Origin: Excoecaria cochinchinensis
Lineage: Eukaryota > Streptophyta > Magnoliopsida > Malpighiales > Euphorbiaceae
DNA: 64,000 nt
Direction of reading: 5' to 3'
Assembly (NCBI GenBank): GCA_947683425.1
Contig: CANTUQ010000037.1
Location: 5,534,501-5,598,500, forward strand
Positions 21,577 through 33,125 of the stretch are shown one piece after another. The notes beneath the pieces are model-generated. The model made no database searches and was not told where the DNA came from. It saw nothing but the letters and a program-made list of their open reading frames with translations. The position numbers and the translations under genes were made by a program. Each line of letters opens with the position of its first letter. Position 1 is the stretch's first letter.

Positions 21577-22374
21577 AACATCCTAAAAAAAACTATTAAA
21601 ATAATATATAAATTCCTAAAAAATTTGGTACACCCAATTAAAAATTAAAATATAAACTAATAATATTTATTAAATTTCATCTTTTTATGCAACAATTTTC
21701 TATAGCATTACATTATATTTATTTATTTTTTATAAATACAAATATCTTACACTAATTATTTCATAAATTATTTAAAGATTAATTTTAATATACTTATAAA
21801 CTCATGCAAAACAAATTCTAAATTATCAATTTCAAAAACAAATCATGCGAATACAATTTTTTTAATTTAATTAACACATGTAAAATATTTAATACTTACT
21901 TTTTTTTTTTTTTAGCAAATAACCTTTTCATACCAATTAAATAGGCTTTATATAATATAAATAAATTAAGCAATAAATTACATCCACCATCATGAAAATT
22001 AATCATCTAGACACATAAACTAAAGTTATTTTCTTTTAAAATTAAAAACACAAACATAATTTATCTTTACCTTTGTTGTAATATTAGATATACTTCAAAA
22101 TTATCACCACATACAAATAAAAAGTAAAAATAATGTTAATGATAATATAAGTTTTTTTTTAACAAAACAAAATTATACTATACAATACTAAAATCAAATT
22201 ACCTTTTTTTTTTAATGTAAATGTTAAATGAAATTATGAGTAAATTGGAAATGAAAGAAAGAGTTTGTAAATGAGAGAAAGAGATTGAAAGTAAGAATGA
22301 GAGAATGAATTTGAAAGTGAGTATGAGGGAATGAAAAAATTAGTTTGATGATAAGAAAGTTGGGAATGCAAATT
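21577..22374. other. AT-rich intergenic DNA
   Basis: Long A/T runs, with a 'gaaagagtttg...gagaaagag' purine stretch at 22,253-22,330. It could be the 5' flank of the transposase remnant. No gene seen. Confidence 0.5.
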
Positions 22375-22525
22375 ACTGTCAGAAACTGGCACATTTGGGT
22401 GCCAGTTTCTAGCAGGCTAGTCGGTCAATCCGGATGGCACACTTTGACAGAAATCGGCACAAAAAACCCAATATTTTTTACTAGATCCCCGTTTTTCTAT
22501 TTTTTTAAAAAACCATAATTTAAAA
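22375..22525 (+). repeat. Small hairpin repeat, copy 1
   Basis: It contains the perfect inverted repeat GAAACTGGCAC / GTGCCAGTTTC (22,381-22,410 region), then 'gacagaaatcggcac', then 'tttttctatttttttaaaaaa'. Two further copies of the same layout occur at 23,237-23,440 (reversed) and 62,805-62,990. Confidence 0.6.
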
Positions 22526-23236
22526 AAAAAAAACTGAATTTTCATGTTGAGTAAAAAATTGCCATGTCTAATTTTGACGAATGAGCCATATGTATATTCT
22601 TGTGGTATTCATATATACTTTTGTCCATCTCCTTTAGAAGAAGAAATTCCCAACCATCCCCAACAAGAATTCACATTCTCCTATTTAATAGTTTTTTTTA
22701 ATTTCTTTCTCGAATTATATTCCAAAATATAGACAAATATTGATAATTTTAATCTAACTTAACTCTTTCTTTTTTTGAAAAATAAGATAATTAATGACTT
22801 AATTATATATATAAAATATTTATGAAATAGTTTGCAAAATTGGTCCCTTAAATATGGCTCTTGCAACAATAAAGTCTTTGACTTTTAATTTATAACATAA
22901 AAATCACTACATTTTAATTCATATAACCAACAAAAAAAATTCCAATGATAGGATATTGCCAGTCTTTCTAGTTAAATGAATAGTAGTTTTGTTTTTATAA
23001 AAACAAAATAAGACAATATATACATATATACATATATATATATATATATTTCCACTTTTTGCCCCTCTTTCCTTTTTTTCTTCCTCTTCCTCTTTTTCTT
23101 CTTGCAAAGTTGATCTCTTCACTCTTCGCTTGCCATGGTCAGAGATAGATGGCACAAGATGCATATTGTCATAAGGAATCAAATATCGGTCTCATCATCA
23201 CTAGCTGTCACTGGAGTTAGCCAAAATGGCTTTGAA
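22526..23236. other. AT-rich DNA with a pyrimidine tract and (AT)n
   Basis: Alternating AT at 23,030-23,049 and a C/T-rich tract at 23,066-23,103 sit between hairpin-repeat copies. No gene supported. Confidence 0.5.
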
Positions 23237-23440
23237 AAGCGGTTTTTTTTTTTTTAAAGTGGTGTATTTTTTAAAAAAAAATTAGAAAAATTAGGATGCA
23301 ATAAAAATAATTAGGTTTTTGGGGCTGTCGAAAACCGGCATATTCATGTGCCGGTTTGTGTCACGTGGGGCCCAGTCGATTAACCTTCTGGACTGCCAGA
23401 AACCGGTAGTGCCGACTTTTGACTTTGATTTTTTTTTTAA
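23237..23440 (-). repeat. Small hairpin repeat, copy 2 (reversed)
   Basis: Reading the minus strand: 'gtcggcac', then inverted AACCGGCAC / TGCCGGTT, then 'cccaaaaacctaattattttt' and a T-rich end with 'aatacaccacttt'. The order and words match copies at 22,375 and 62,805. Confidence 0.6.
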
Positions 23441-23562
23441 ATTTAAATAGAAAGAGAATTATCAATGTTATAAGTTTCACAAATTAATGACTCCAATTTG
23501 AAAATTTGTGCGGCTAGGATGGGGGTGTTGTGGAAATATTGGCAGCCTTATCATTGGTGGTG

Positions 23563-25800
23563 TGTGATGTGCCCCGAACCCGATCATGTCCCGAGAGCCC
23601 GCTTTTAGAATCCGAGAGGGTTCGCATTTTTTGATTTTGGGTAATATGAGATATTTTCGAATCCCTTCCCAATAGAACATTGGGGAAGCTCATCTAACCC
23701 CATGAAACCTATAGGCACATTTGAAGTATTTTAGAGTTGCCACCCATTTTAAAAAGCTCATCAAACCCCATGAAACCTATAGGCACATTTGAAGTATTTT
23801 AGAGTTGCCACCCATTTTAAAAGAAATTGGAAAAATTCGTCTAATCTCGGGGTCTAAACCAGAGAGAGATTCCAAACTTTACTCTTATTAATGTCTTGGT
23901 TAATTATAAATGGATTTTTGATATTAAATTTTTATCTCTCATCTCACACGGTCATACATTTAAAATAAGTCACAGAACAAGGAAAGCGGTAAAAAATAAT
24001 AAATTAAATAAAATACAAAAATAATTACTAAACAAAATTGGAACAAAAATACAATCCCCCAAATTAAAACAAACAAAAATAAATAAACTGGGACAAAAAA
24101 TACAATCCAGCAAAATAAGAAATTAAATAAACAAAATTAACTAACTAAATAACATTTATAAATCGGGACATTTATTTAGAATAGGAATATTGGTTCTTTC
24201 ATGTTCTCTTAGAAAATTGAAGAGTTATTTTTTTGATGAATACTGAGAAAACAGGGATGAGTGATCTCATTTTAAGAAAAATTAACTCTTGTTTTTAAAA
24301 GTGAGATTTTATTGGTTAAAAATTAGGATATTGGTCTAATTTTATTAGAAAAAATCCAATTTGTTAATAAAATATTTTTTTGTGATTTTCTTTGTAACGT
24401 GCATAAAATAAACTAAATTTATTACAAATTACATAATAAAATAAATAAAAGCAAAATAATGAAAAATAATAAAAAATAACAAATCTAATAAAAAAGGCGC
24501 ATTCGAATCTCCATGGATCCCCATTTACTATTGAAAATGCTCACACAAAAATAATAAGAATTGTAGACAATAAAAACAAAATAAAAACAAATATTAGCAA
24601 ATAAATCTAAAACAATTGATCAACAAAATAATAAAAATAAAAATTATCACATAAATAATAAAAATAAATATTGCATGATAAAATAAAATTAAAATCACAC
24701 TCAAAAAAATATACCACGCAAAATATGGATTGAAACACACCAAAAATGTATGAAAAAAGTTAAAAAGTGCATAAAAGACAAAAATAAAGTTGAGGGGCGG
24801 CATGGCCACGAGGGGTAGGCATGCCGCCCCTCACCTTCTTCCCGCCCCTCGCGGGTAGTAACAAGGCAGAGCAAAATAACACACTTTTCCTTCAATAATC
24901 AATACAAAACTTGCAAATTTATTTGGTTTTACATGACTTTATGTCATATTAATATGAAAAATAACTAAATTAACTTAAATCATAAGCAAAAAATAACAAA
25001 TCAAATAAATTGATCACACCAAATATTCAAAATTTAAGTACATATAATGAAGGTGGAAGAATGAAGAAAAAATAAAAAAATGCAATTGGGCCCAGAATTC
25101 TTTACCCTCAGAATTATCAATCTGAAAAGCTAGATCGTGAATCATTTTCCTTGTCAACAATCAAAGATTTGAAGAAGAAAAATTAAAAAGAAAATCGTTT
25201 TTCTTTTTTCTCCCAAAAAAAATCCAGTCAATTCCCCCTTTTCTTCCTCTCTAAAAAACTCTTTATATCTCCCAAAAATAGCTTTTAGGAAGCCGTAAAA
25301 TCAATTAAATTCCAATTAAAACGGAAAAAAACTGATGTAACCTTCAAAATTCTAGGAAAAAATGAAAAAAAATAAAAAAGGATAAAAAACCGTTTTCGGC
25401 CACAAACAACGCCCAAGGAGCTACTGGAGGCGAGAGGCGGGTTGGGTAGGCGAGGGCCGCCCCTCAGCACGCGCCCTACACACGTGAGGCGCGAGCGTTG
25501 AATGCCCGGGCCTCGCCCTGGGCTTGCGCGCGGTCGGCCTGTGAGCGAGGGGTGCCTGCCCTCGTGCGCCGGCGGCAGCAAGCTGCCGAAAATAATTTAT
25601 TTTTAAAAGGAATTTTAACAAGAACACTATCACTTCAAGCCTTTTTTTTTTATTTTTATTTTTTAATATATATATTTTTATTTCTAAAAAGCAAATTTGA
25701 CAAGAAAACCATCACTTTCAAGCTCTTTGCCTATGAACAGGCACTTAATTTCATCATTGGATAACCCTGATCTGGGCTTTTTCGAGACTTGCTATCTACA
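23563..25800 (-). repeat. 3' LTR of the outer Tat element
   Basis: It begins TGTGATGTGCC and ends GCTATCTACA in plus coordinates. It shares most of its text with 59,926-62,038, including 'cgatcatgtccc', the 'aaaatcacactcaaaaaa' stretch, the Pro/Arg-like GC block near 24,790-24,855 and the GC-rich cassette at 25,420-25,590. It holds a local tandem duplication of about 70 bp (23,685-23,822). Confidence 0.88.
23685..23822. repeat. Tandem duplication of about 70 bp in the LTR
   Basis: 'catgaaacctataggcacat' and 'agagttgccacccatttt' occur twice, with start points 69-70 bp apart. The other LTR (59,926-62,038) has one copy, so the duplication arose after insertion. Confidence 0.85.
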
Positions 25801-25936
25801 GTTGCCCTCAATTTTGAGAAAATTAGTGCATGGGTGGCTAATTGACGTCGCCTTATTGGCGTGTTATATTACCGTTGGGCTGATGTCGAATAGATGCCCC
25901 CTGAAGAGCTGGTTGCTCCCTAGAGAACAGTATTGT
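25801..25936 (-). other. Outer element internal end with polypurine tract
   Basis: Beside the 3' LTR the minus strand reads 'attttgagggcaac', matching the 'gggggcaac' tracts in front of the 3' LTRs at 33,126 and 51,006. The stretch is then cut by the inner element at 25,937. Confidence 0.7.
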
Positions 25937-27253
25937 TGTAGACACCGGGTCCCGAGTCCGGCATAAAAATGGCAATAGTAATTTTGGATCCTTGATAATT
26001 CCCTCCAAAAATATATATATATAATAAATATATAAATATGTGTGTGTGTAAAATTAGGTAATTAATTAGTTAATGTTGTTAGTTAATTAATTAGTTAATA
26101 TTATTGTATTAATTAAAATGCATGTAAAATTATATATTAAGTAGATTAATTATATTAATGTGTAATTGATGTATAATGTTTGATTAAATTAGTATGTGTG
26201 TGTATTAATTTGAATTAAGTGAGATTAATTAAAATTAAGATATGAAAATGGGAGGGAATTAATGAGGAAATTACTTGGATACCCTTAACCCTAATTTGAG
26301 GGAATAAAAAGAAGAAGATGAAGAAAAACAAGGGGGGCTCTCGGATTGCATAGAAAGAAAAAGAAAGGAAAAGGGGGCTCGGCAGATCAAGAAGAAAAGA
26401 GAAAGAAAAAGAAAGGAAAAGGGGGCTCTCTCGGATGGCATAGAAAACACAGAGAAAGAAAAGGCAAAAAAGAGAAGGAAAATAGAAAGAAAAAGGAAAA
26501 GAAAAGAAAAGAGAGGAAGAAGAAGCCATTGCAAACACAGAGAACATAGAAAGAAAAAGAAAAAGAAAGTGAGAGCAAAAGAGAGAGCAAGAAAGAACTG
26601 AGAGCAAGAGAGATCAAAGGCCAAGAATAAAAGGAAAGCAAAGAGAATAAAGGAAAACAAAGAAATAAGGAAAGAAGAGAGGAGCAGACCAGGGAGAGCA
26701 CCTGACGCAGGAAACGACGCCGGAGAGAAGGAAAAAGAGGAGAAGAGAGAGAGAGAGGAGGCGAGGCCTCCGCCGGCCAACCACCGCCGCACACGGCTGC
26801 ACGCGCCTCACCGGAAGAACGACCACCTCCGGACGAAGTGGCCGGTGCCCATCGATCCTCCATCGGACTCCGGCAGCCGGCGCGTGAGGGAGAAGAACTC
26901 GGACCGTTGCAGCGCGTTTTCCCGGCGACGGCGACTTCCGATCGGCGCGTGGACACTGCCGGCAGGTTACTCGGGCGCCGATCTACCTTCCGGCATGAGT
27001 GGTGTCAGCCACTGCCGCTCCGGCGAGGCTCCGGTGAGGTAAACTCCACTTCCCTTATTATTTAATTAATATTAATTATTATTATTATTATATATATATA
27101 TTTATTAATTTAATTTATGTTTATTAATATTAATATTTTTATTTTTATTTATTATTCTGTTTTAATATTATTTAATATTTATTATTGTTATTATATGGTT
27201 ATTGTTAATTAATTGTTATATTTGTTTATTATTAGTATTTTGTGTTATGTTAA

Positions 27254-27290
<37 letters not shown>

Positions 27291-28232
27291 GTCTAATTTG
27301 TGTTAATTTTATGTTGATGTTATTATTTAATTGATTTGTGATTATTTAATTTTATGTTTTATTATTATTATCATTATTGATTATTGTTATTATTATTGTT
27401 ATTTATTTATGCAATTATTTATGTATTCATTTATTTAGAAATATGTAATTACTATTTTATTGCATTTTATGTATTTGTGGTCTGTAATAATAAAATGATT
27501 TTCGACCGCTCTTAAAAAGAACCACCAAACAAATGTTTTCTACCAAAAAGAATGTTTGCTAAATAAAACTGGACCAATGTCCTATTTTTACCAAATAAAA
27601 CCATCACATAAAAATTGTTTTCCATAATAAATGCATGCGAGGACCAATGTCCTCATTGTTAATGAATAACCCGTTTTATGCATGTATCGTACATTTACAA
27701 ACGAGGGTTGTATTTTGCCCTTAGTATTATTGTAAATTTATTTTATGCTTTAATGCTATCTTATTTTATGCTCTTAAATGGATGAATGCGCTTTAATTTA
27801 AATTGCATCGTGTGGAGAGAGAGCGAATCAATGTTAATTAAAATTTAATCATAAAGTATTCGAGGTAGAAATAGATGAGAAATCCCGAACCCAGCTCTGG
27901 TCTTTGGGTTCAAAGAGGCTAGAGGTCTACCCTCCAAGACACCTTTTTGTGCCACGAGACTTTAGCGCTAATCCTAGGCTCCTTAGGGCGAGAGGTTACC
28001 CTCCAAAACCCCTCTGGCTGGCCCAAAATGGATACTAAGGGCAGTCTTAGGCTCTCCGAGGTGAGAGAAACTTTCCCAATGTTCTATTGGGTGGCGACTC
28101 CATGAAACCTCCTTGTTGCCCAACATAGACGCACTTGCAATTTATTGCAAGCTGTCAACGGACCCACAATTGCCCGATTGCCCTCGAGCGGGCGGTCAGA
28201 GGGGCGGCCGCAGGGATCCGGCGCGCGTCACA
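25937..28232 (+). repeat. 5' LTR of the inner Tat element
   Basis: 2,296 bp, repeated at 33,126-35,444. It has a purine-rich tract with 'gggggctctcgg' words (26,300-26,720), a GC-rich block (26,760-27,040), (ATT)n (27,257-27,291) and a conserved final 370 bp with 'ccagctctggtctttgggtt'. Confidence 0.92.
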
Positions 28233-28233
28233 G

Positions 28234-28252
28234 TGGTGACTCCACTGGGGAC
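28234..28252 (+). promoter_or_regulatory. Primer binding site of the inner Tat element
   Basis: TGGTGACTCCACTGGGGAC starts one base after the 5' LTR. Degenerate versions sit at the same place in the outer element (59,906-59,924, minus) and the plus-strand relative (42,652-42,670). The form matches the TGGCGACTCC-type sites of Tat/Ogre elements, which use tRNA-Arg as I recall; the tRNA was not verified. Confidence 0.75.
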
Positions 28253-28339
28253 GATATGGTTTGAGATTTCAATTTGAAAATACCTCGATTAACATTTATG
28301 GTTAAAATTTAATTCATAAATTCGCTTTCTCTCATTTGC

Positions 28340-28940
28340 ATTACATCTCATTAGAGCTTTAGAATATGCTAGTTTGGTCCCTCTATTAGCCCCGGTGCGT
28401 TCCTGAAGCACGACCTCATTTTCACTAAATTTGGGGAAGTGTTAAGGATAATCACCAGCCCAAGCCTCGTACCATCGTGGTATATAAAATGGTGACCCGA
28501 TCGGTCGTTACGCTCGTGATGAGCTAGACCCGTCGGTAGGGATCATGCTTGGGTAGCCCCAAAGTAACACCACCTTTTGACCAAAGCTCATGTAATGGCA
28601 ATAGAAACTTCCACTAGGTGAAATGTACCATAATACTGTGCTTGCTATACGGGCCATAATATATTTAACAAAATCAATCAAATTAAATGGTCTTCATCAA
28701 AGGCTTTCATGCCCTGGTGGGCCAATCTTAATTTGGTTGAATCGTTTAAATATATGATAGCCAAATTCCCATGCGTATGTACATTAGGCAAGAGTGTTAC
28801 GCTGCCGACTTCTCACCGTGCACTATACGCGTCCATTGGGTTCCCTGTTAACCCTTGGATAAAGCCCACCTAGGAAAGAGACCGCACGACCCGGTGTGTG
28901 GGAGAAATAAGGTTGGAAGGATCTAACTGCTTGCATGTGG
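28340..28940 (+). other. Conserved leader of Tat elements, copy in the inner element
   Basis: Blocks such as 'ccccggtgcgttcctgaagc', 'ataatcaccagcccaagcct', 'atgagctagacccgtcggta' and 'gcgtccattgggttccctg' recur in the same order at 42,770-43,340 (plus) and 59,260-59,790 (minus). The interval is non-coding and better conserved than the surrounding internal sequence, so it probably has an RNA role (packaging or translation). Confidence 0.65.
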
Positions 28941-29336
28941 CTGTGAATGCTGCACAACATGTACATACATCACATGTCATTCATGTCTAAAAAAAACAAA
29001 AAAAAACAAAAAAATAAAAAATATATAAATATATAAAATATAAAAAATAAAAAATACATTTCATATTGTGTATATATCCTTTTGCCTGCATATTATTTTT
29101 CACATACATATACAATCACGTGTATATTTATTTTCATGCATTGCATCGCATAATTGCAATTTATTGATTTTTTCACTCCATCCGCACAATTCACGATCAT
29201 GCATTGTATATTGTCATACACGCATCATACTAACAATTTAATTTTTTAGCCATCATAGATTCTTTTAAGTGGATTAGAGATCCCGACGGTCGATTAATAA
29301 GGCCAGACTCGCCCTTTGGATTGCTCAAATTAGTGC

Positions 29337-29724
29337 TTGATTGGGATCTTGAGACACTCTCAGCATCTAGTACCTCATCCTCATGATTCACGAGTACCTA
29401 CCATTCCACAACCACTTGTTGACCCGCAACAACCAATAGCCCATGCTGGGGGCAAGCCGAACCACCTGCTGGTGGAGAGGCTCTTTTTATTGGCAATGCT
29501 CGTCAGCCTATTAATGAGCACGGAGCTGTGACACTTATTGAGCCAAGAAGGGCAAGAGTTCATAATCCCGAGGAGGATTTTGTGGAAGAAGATGAGATTG
29601 AGGACATCGCAGTCCACCAACGCTGGCCATTTAACGGATCACTGCCAAATTCTGAGGGATTGAATTCAAGATCTTATCAACAATAAAGAAATTGTTGACC
29701 CAGAGAAAAAGGGGAAATAAAAGC
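29337..29724 (+). pseudogene. Internally deleted gag of the inner Tat element
   Basis: The first part matches the N-terminal linker of the gag at 43,680-43,870 (an 'AHAGG...PPAGGEA' Pro-rich run, 'ARQPINEHG', then 'RRARVHNPEEDFV'). At about 29,605 it jumps to the C-terminal zinc-binding tail: 'GHLTDHCQILRD', a TGA, then 'IQDLINNKEI' and a TAA at 29,718. The whole Retrotrans_gag core present at 43,875-44,333 is missing. Frames also shift in the N-terminal part. The protein cannot form a capsid. Confidence 0.7.
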
Positions 29725-31895
29725 TGATGACAGATGAACAATGTTTTTGTGTATTTGTATATTATTTTTAATGATTTCATTTCTTATTATCATGATACAT
29801 TCATTTATTTTGACATTAATTCAATTAATACTACTGCATTTAATCTTGGAACTTTGGGAAATCCAAGGAAAATCTTGATGGCATCTGATATAACTCCTGA
29901 AGAGAGAGAGAGAGAGAGTCAGAAAGAAAATAAAAATAAGAAAGAAAAAAAAACTAGTTGCAATTAAGAGATTGGATGAAAACTCACTAAGAGCACTAGA
30001 ACCTTTCTGATTACCCGTCGAAGCGATCTCTGGATAAGATAGAACCTGGAAAATGATTTAGGCAATCTTTTCTTTGTATAGCTCTCTAAATGACTATTTC
30101 CTACCCTTGTTCTGCAATCGCTTGCTAGCCCATTGAGCCTTTATGCAGGTATGCTGAATGCGTACCAATTGTGTTGTTACACACATTAAAACTACCCCCT
30201 CGCCTAAAATAATTTTTGGCTTCCCCTTAGAAGAGTGGCCGCTCTAAAACTGATGGATGTACATTTGAACAATTCTTTGGACTATTAAAAAATTGCCTCG
30301 GTAAGAGCAAGTTCAGACTTTGGAAAGAGAGGTTTAGTCATGCATGAAAGGCATGAGCTCAAAAAAAAAAAGAAGCGAAAGCAAAAAGAAGAAAAAGAAA
30401 AAGAAAAATGAAAAATCCAAAAAGAAAAAATGAATGAAAAATGAAAGAAAAAGAAGCAAAGAAAAGAAAAAAAAAAGAAGAATCAAAAAGAGAGCTCAAA
30501 ATGGTGACCAATTGACTAGTTTCAATGATTGCCCTTCTGATCTCAAGGAGCTAGAATGTTATTGAGCCGAGAACGGTTCATCCATCAGTCGAGAAAATAT
30601 TGCGGCCATTTTTCTCTAGCGACCTGATCTTTCTTTGACAGCCATCTACCCAAGCCTAACATTACAACCAAAGTAAGACCTTTTGATTCTGGGTTCAGTC
30701 TTATCCAATTAGCGGAGATGACCTTTTAATAAGGTTTGGTACGTAAGAAAAGGCCTATGGTGTTTCTTGAGCTTCAAGCGAGAAGCCATGAGTGCATTCA
30801 TGCATTCGAGTTAAGTCTCGTCTCCAACATTGCTTCTAGAATTTGCATTCAAAAGATTAAATGAGAGCAGAGAGAAAATATTCGATCATGAGAATAAAAA
30901 GAGAGCAGATTGATAATAGGAGTTTGATGCTTTCAAGATCCATCCCGAGATTGGATGAGGTTTTGTATCTTGAGATTAATGCCAAATAATGATCATGTGT
31001 TATGAAATCAAATTGAAATACGTGCATTTATGTAATGATATTGATATAACTAGAGTAGTTCATCTTGTATACTCAAAGCTACTGTCTATCGCTGCTGCTC
31101 TCATCATTCAAGCACGCCAATTAACTCATGTTGTCAACTGCGAAGCCAGTGTCTGCAGTTGTGCTTCATGACATGAATCAAGTCTGTGCAACTGTCATTT
31201 GAGGCACAAGCACATGACAGTCACACCCGAAAGATCTTTTGTAATAATTTCAGCTTCTCTAAAAAAAAATGAAAACAAAAAAAAAGCAAAAAAAAAAGAG
31301 AAAAGGCCGTTAGAGATGAAAACCGTAATTGGCGCTCTAAGCAAAAGTTAGGCCAAAGGACAGGGTGAAAACCTGAAAACAGACAGTCTGTCCTAAAAAA
31401 AAAGAAGAAAATAAAAAAAAAAAGAAAGAAAGCCGCTGGATTGGGTTGGGTCCATTTTAGGCTAAAATAAGGCACAGGGTCATGTGAAAATTCGAAAGGA
31501 CGCATTTCCCACTAAGAAAAGCTAGTGTGAAAATCCACAAGGGACGCACTACCTTAAAATAATAACTACAGGTTTCGGACGAGAACCTCACGATCCCCAA
31601 AGAGCATGAAATTCAAAGGCAATTCCAGAAGGCACTGATCTTACTGTAAATTGCAATCGAATCGGTTGTGGCCTCCAACCCACTTAGACGAATTTTTTAT
31701 ACTGCATTGCTGCATATACATGCATACACACGAATTTTTCCTGCATATTTGCCTTTCTAAGTCTCGCAGAAATAGAGACTCGATGCGGACACCGGCAAAA
31801 ACCGAGTGCCGACATCATTCCAAACATCAATCAAGATATCAACCAAAGACCTCTCAGGAGGCAGGTCTCAACCCAAGACCTCTCAGGGGTCAGTT
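29725..31895 (+). other. Pol-less internal region of the inner Tat element
   Basis: Non-coding. It has purine-rich tracts (30,360-30,500; 31,260-31,430) and blocks shared with the outer element (37,060-37,560, minus) and with the plus-strand relative (48,060-49,570), such as 'gcaaaagttaggc', 'cagacagtctgtcct' and 'gccgctggattgg'. Shared non-coding text shows that all three descend from one pol-less ancestor. Confidence 0.65.
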
Positions 31896-32272
31896 ATAAG
31901 AATCTTGAAGTCCTCTGAGGAGGCAAAATCTCCAAAGTCCTCCGAGGAGGCAAATTCTCCAAGTCCTCTGAGGAGGCAAATTCTCCAAGTCCTCTGAGGA
32001 GGCAAAATCTCAAAGTCCTCTGAGGAGGCAAATTCCCCAAAGTCCTCTGAGGAGGCAAATTTTGAAGACCTCTGATGATGCAAAATCTTGAAGACCTCTG
32101 AGGAGGCAAAATCTCAAAGTCCTCTAAGGAGGCAAATTTTCCAAGTCCTATGAGGAGGCAAAATCTCAAAATCCTTTAAGGAACCAAAACGTGAAGTCCT
32201 TTGAGGAGGCAAACCTCGAAGCCCTCTGAAGAGGCCAATTCCCCAAGCTCCCTAAGGAGACAAGTCCCACAC
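31896..32272 (+). repeat. Minisatellite A1, unit about 25-30 bp
   Basis: Roughly a dozen units of 'gtcctctgaggaggcaaatt' with variable spacers (tctccaa, tctcaaa, ccccaaa). A second block of the same unit lies at 32,905-33,000. Leu/Pro-rich frames through it are by-products of the repetition. Confidence 0.88.
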
Positions 32273-32404
32273 AACATCATGCATACAACTTCTTGTGTAT
32301 ATTTTGTGCATCTGATTTTGCAGAAAATATCTGAATGACCGCTCAGAAGGGCAGTCCAGGAGGACACCCAGTCCGGAAGGACATCCATTTCAGAAGAACA
32401 ACAT

Positions 32405-32895
32405 TAGCACTTTGTAAGTCTGGAGCAGACTCGGTGCAGCTCACGAGAGCAACCCCCGCGTTTTGTAAGTCTGGAACAGACTCGGCGCATCACCATCACA
32501 TCAGCACTTTGTAAGTCTGGAGCAGACTTGGTGCAGCTCAAGAGAGCAACCCTCGCACTTTGAATCTTGGTAGCGATTCAGTGTAAACACTTCGAATCTT
32601 GGTAGCGATTCAGTGTAATTCACACTTTGTAAGTCTGGAGCAGACTCGGTGCAGCTCAAGAGAGCAACCCTCGCACTTTGAATTTTGGTAGCGATTCAGT
32701 GCAAACACTTCGAATCTTGGTAGCGATTCAGTGTAATTCGCGCTTTGTAAGTCTGGAGCAGACTCGGTGCAGCTCAAGAGAGCAACCCTCGCACTTTGAA
32801 TCTTGGTAGCGATTCAGTGCAAACACTTCGAATCTTGGTAGCGATTCAGTGTAATTCGCGCTTTGTAAGTCTGGAGCAGACTCGGCGCATCCACC
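32405..32895 (+). repeat. Minisatellite B, composite unit of 118 bp
   Basis: Units combine 'ctttgtaagtctggagcaga', 'ctcggtgcagctcaagagag' and twice 'aatcttggtagcgattcagt'. The starts at 32,623, 32,741 and 32,859 are 118 bp apart. The 'tttgtaagtctg...gactcggtgca' core is also the core of the array at 35,470-36,115 in the outer element. Confidence 0.88.
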
Positions 32896-32904
32896 AAAAC
32901 CTGT

Positions 32905-33000
32905 AAGCCCTCTGAGGAGGAAAATCCCTAAGCCCTCTGAGGAGGCAAAATCCCAAAGTCCTTTGAGGAGGCAAATCTCGAAGCCCTATGAGGAGGCATC
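32905..33000 (+). repeat. Minisatellite A2, second block
   Basis: Four to five units of 'gccctctgaggaggcaaaat', the same monomer as 31,896-32,272, now on the far side of minisatellite B. The A-B-A arrangement suggests B expanded within an A array. Confidence 0.8.
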
Positions 33001-33125
33001 TCTCTATCCGACTCTCGGCAAGAAGGCAAGGTCTCCGCCACAGGTATGTAATCCCCTCTATCCTCCTCTTTGAATTTTGGCTCACCTAGGTGTCTACCAC
33101 TAGCTTCGCAAAAATTGGGGGCAAC

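Noticed and set aside
25420..25590. CpG-island promoter of a host gene
   Set aside because: The GC-rich block is part of a repeated LTR slot found in four LTRs of this window and has no adjacent gene.
26215..26956. Long Leu/Phe/Ser-rich minus-strand frames, repeated at 33,405-34,199
   Set aside because: They are translations of a purine-rich LTR tract read on its pyrimidine strand. They are duplicated because the LTR is duplicated, start in repeat DNA and show no domain.
31896..32272. Possible CRISPR array (short repeats with variable spacers)
   Set aside because: This is plant nuclear DNA. Repeats of 20 bp with spacers of 5-10 bp and no cas genes are a minisatellite; the same holds for 35,470-36,115 and 49,745-50,870.
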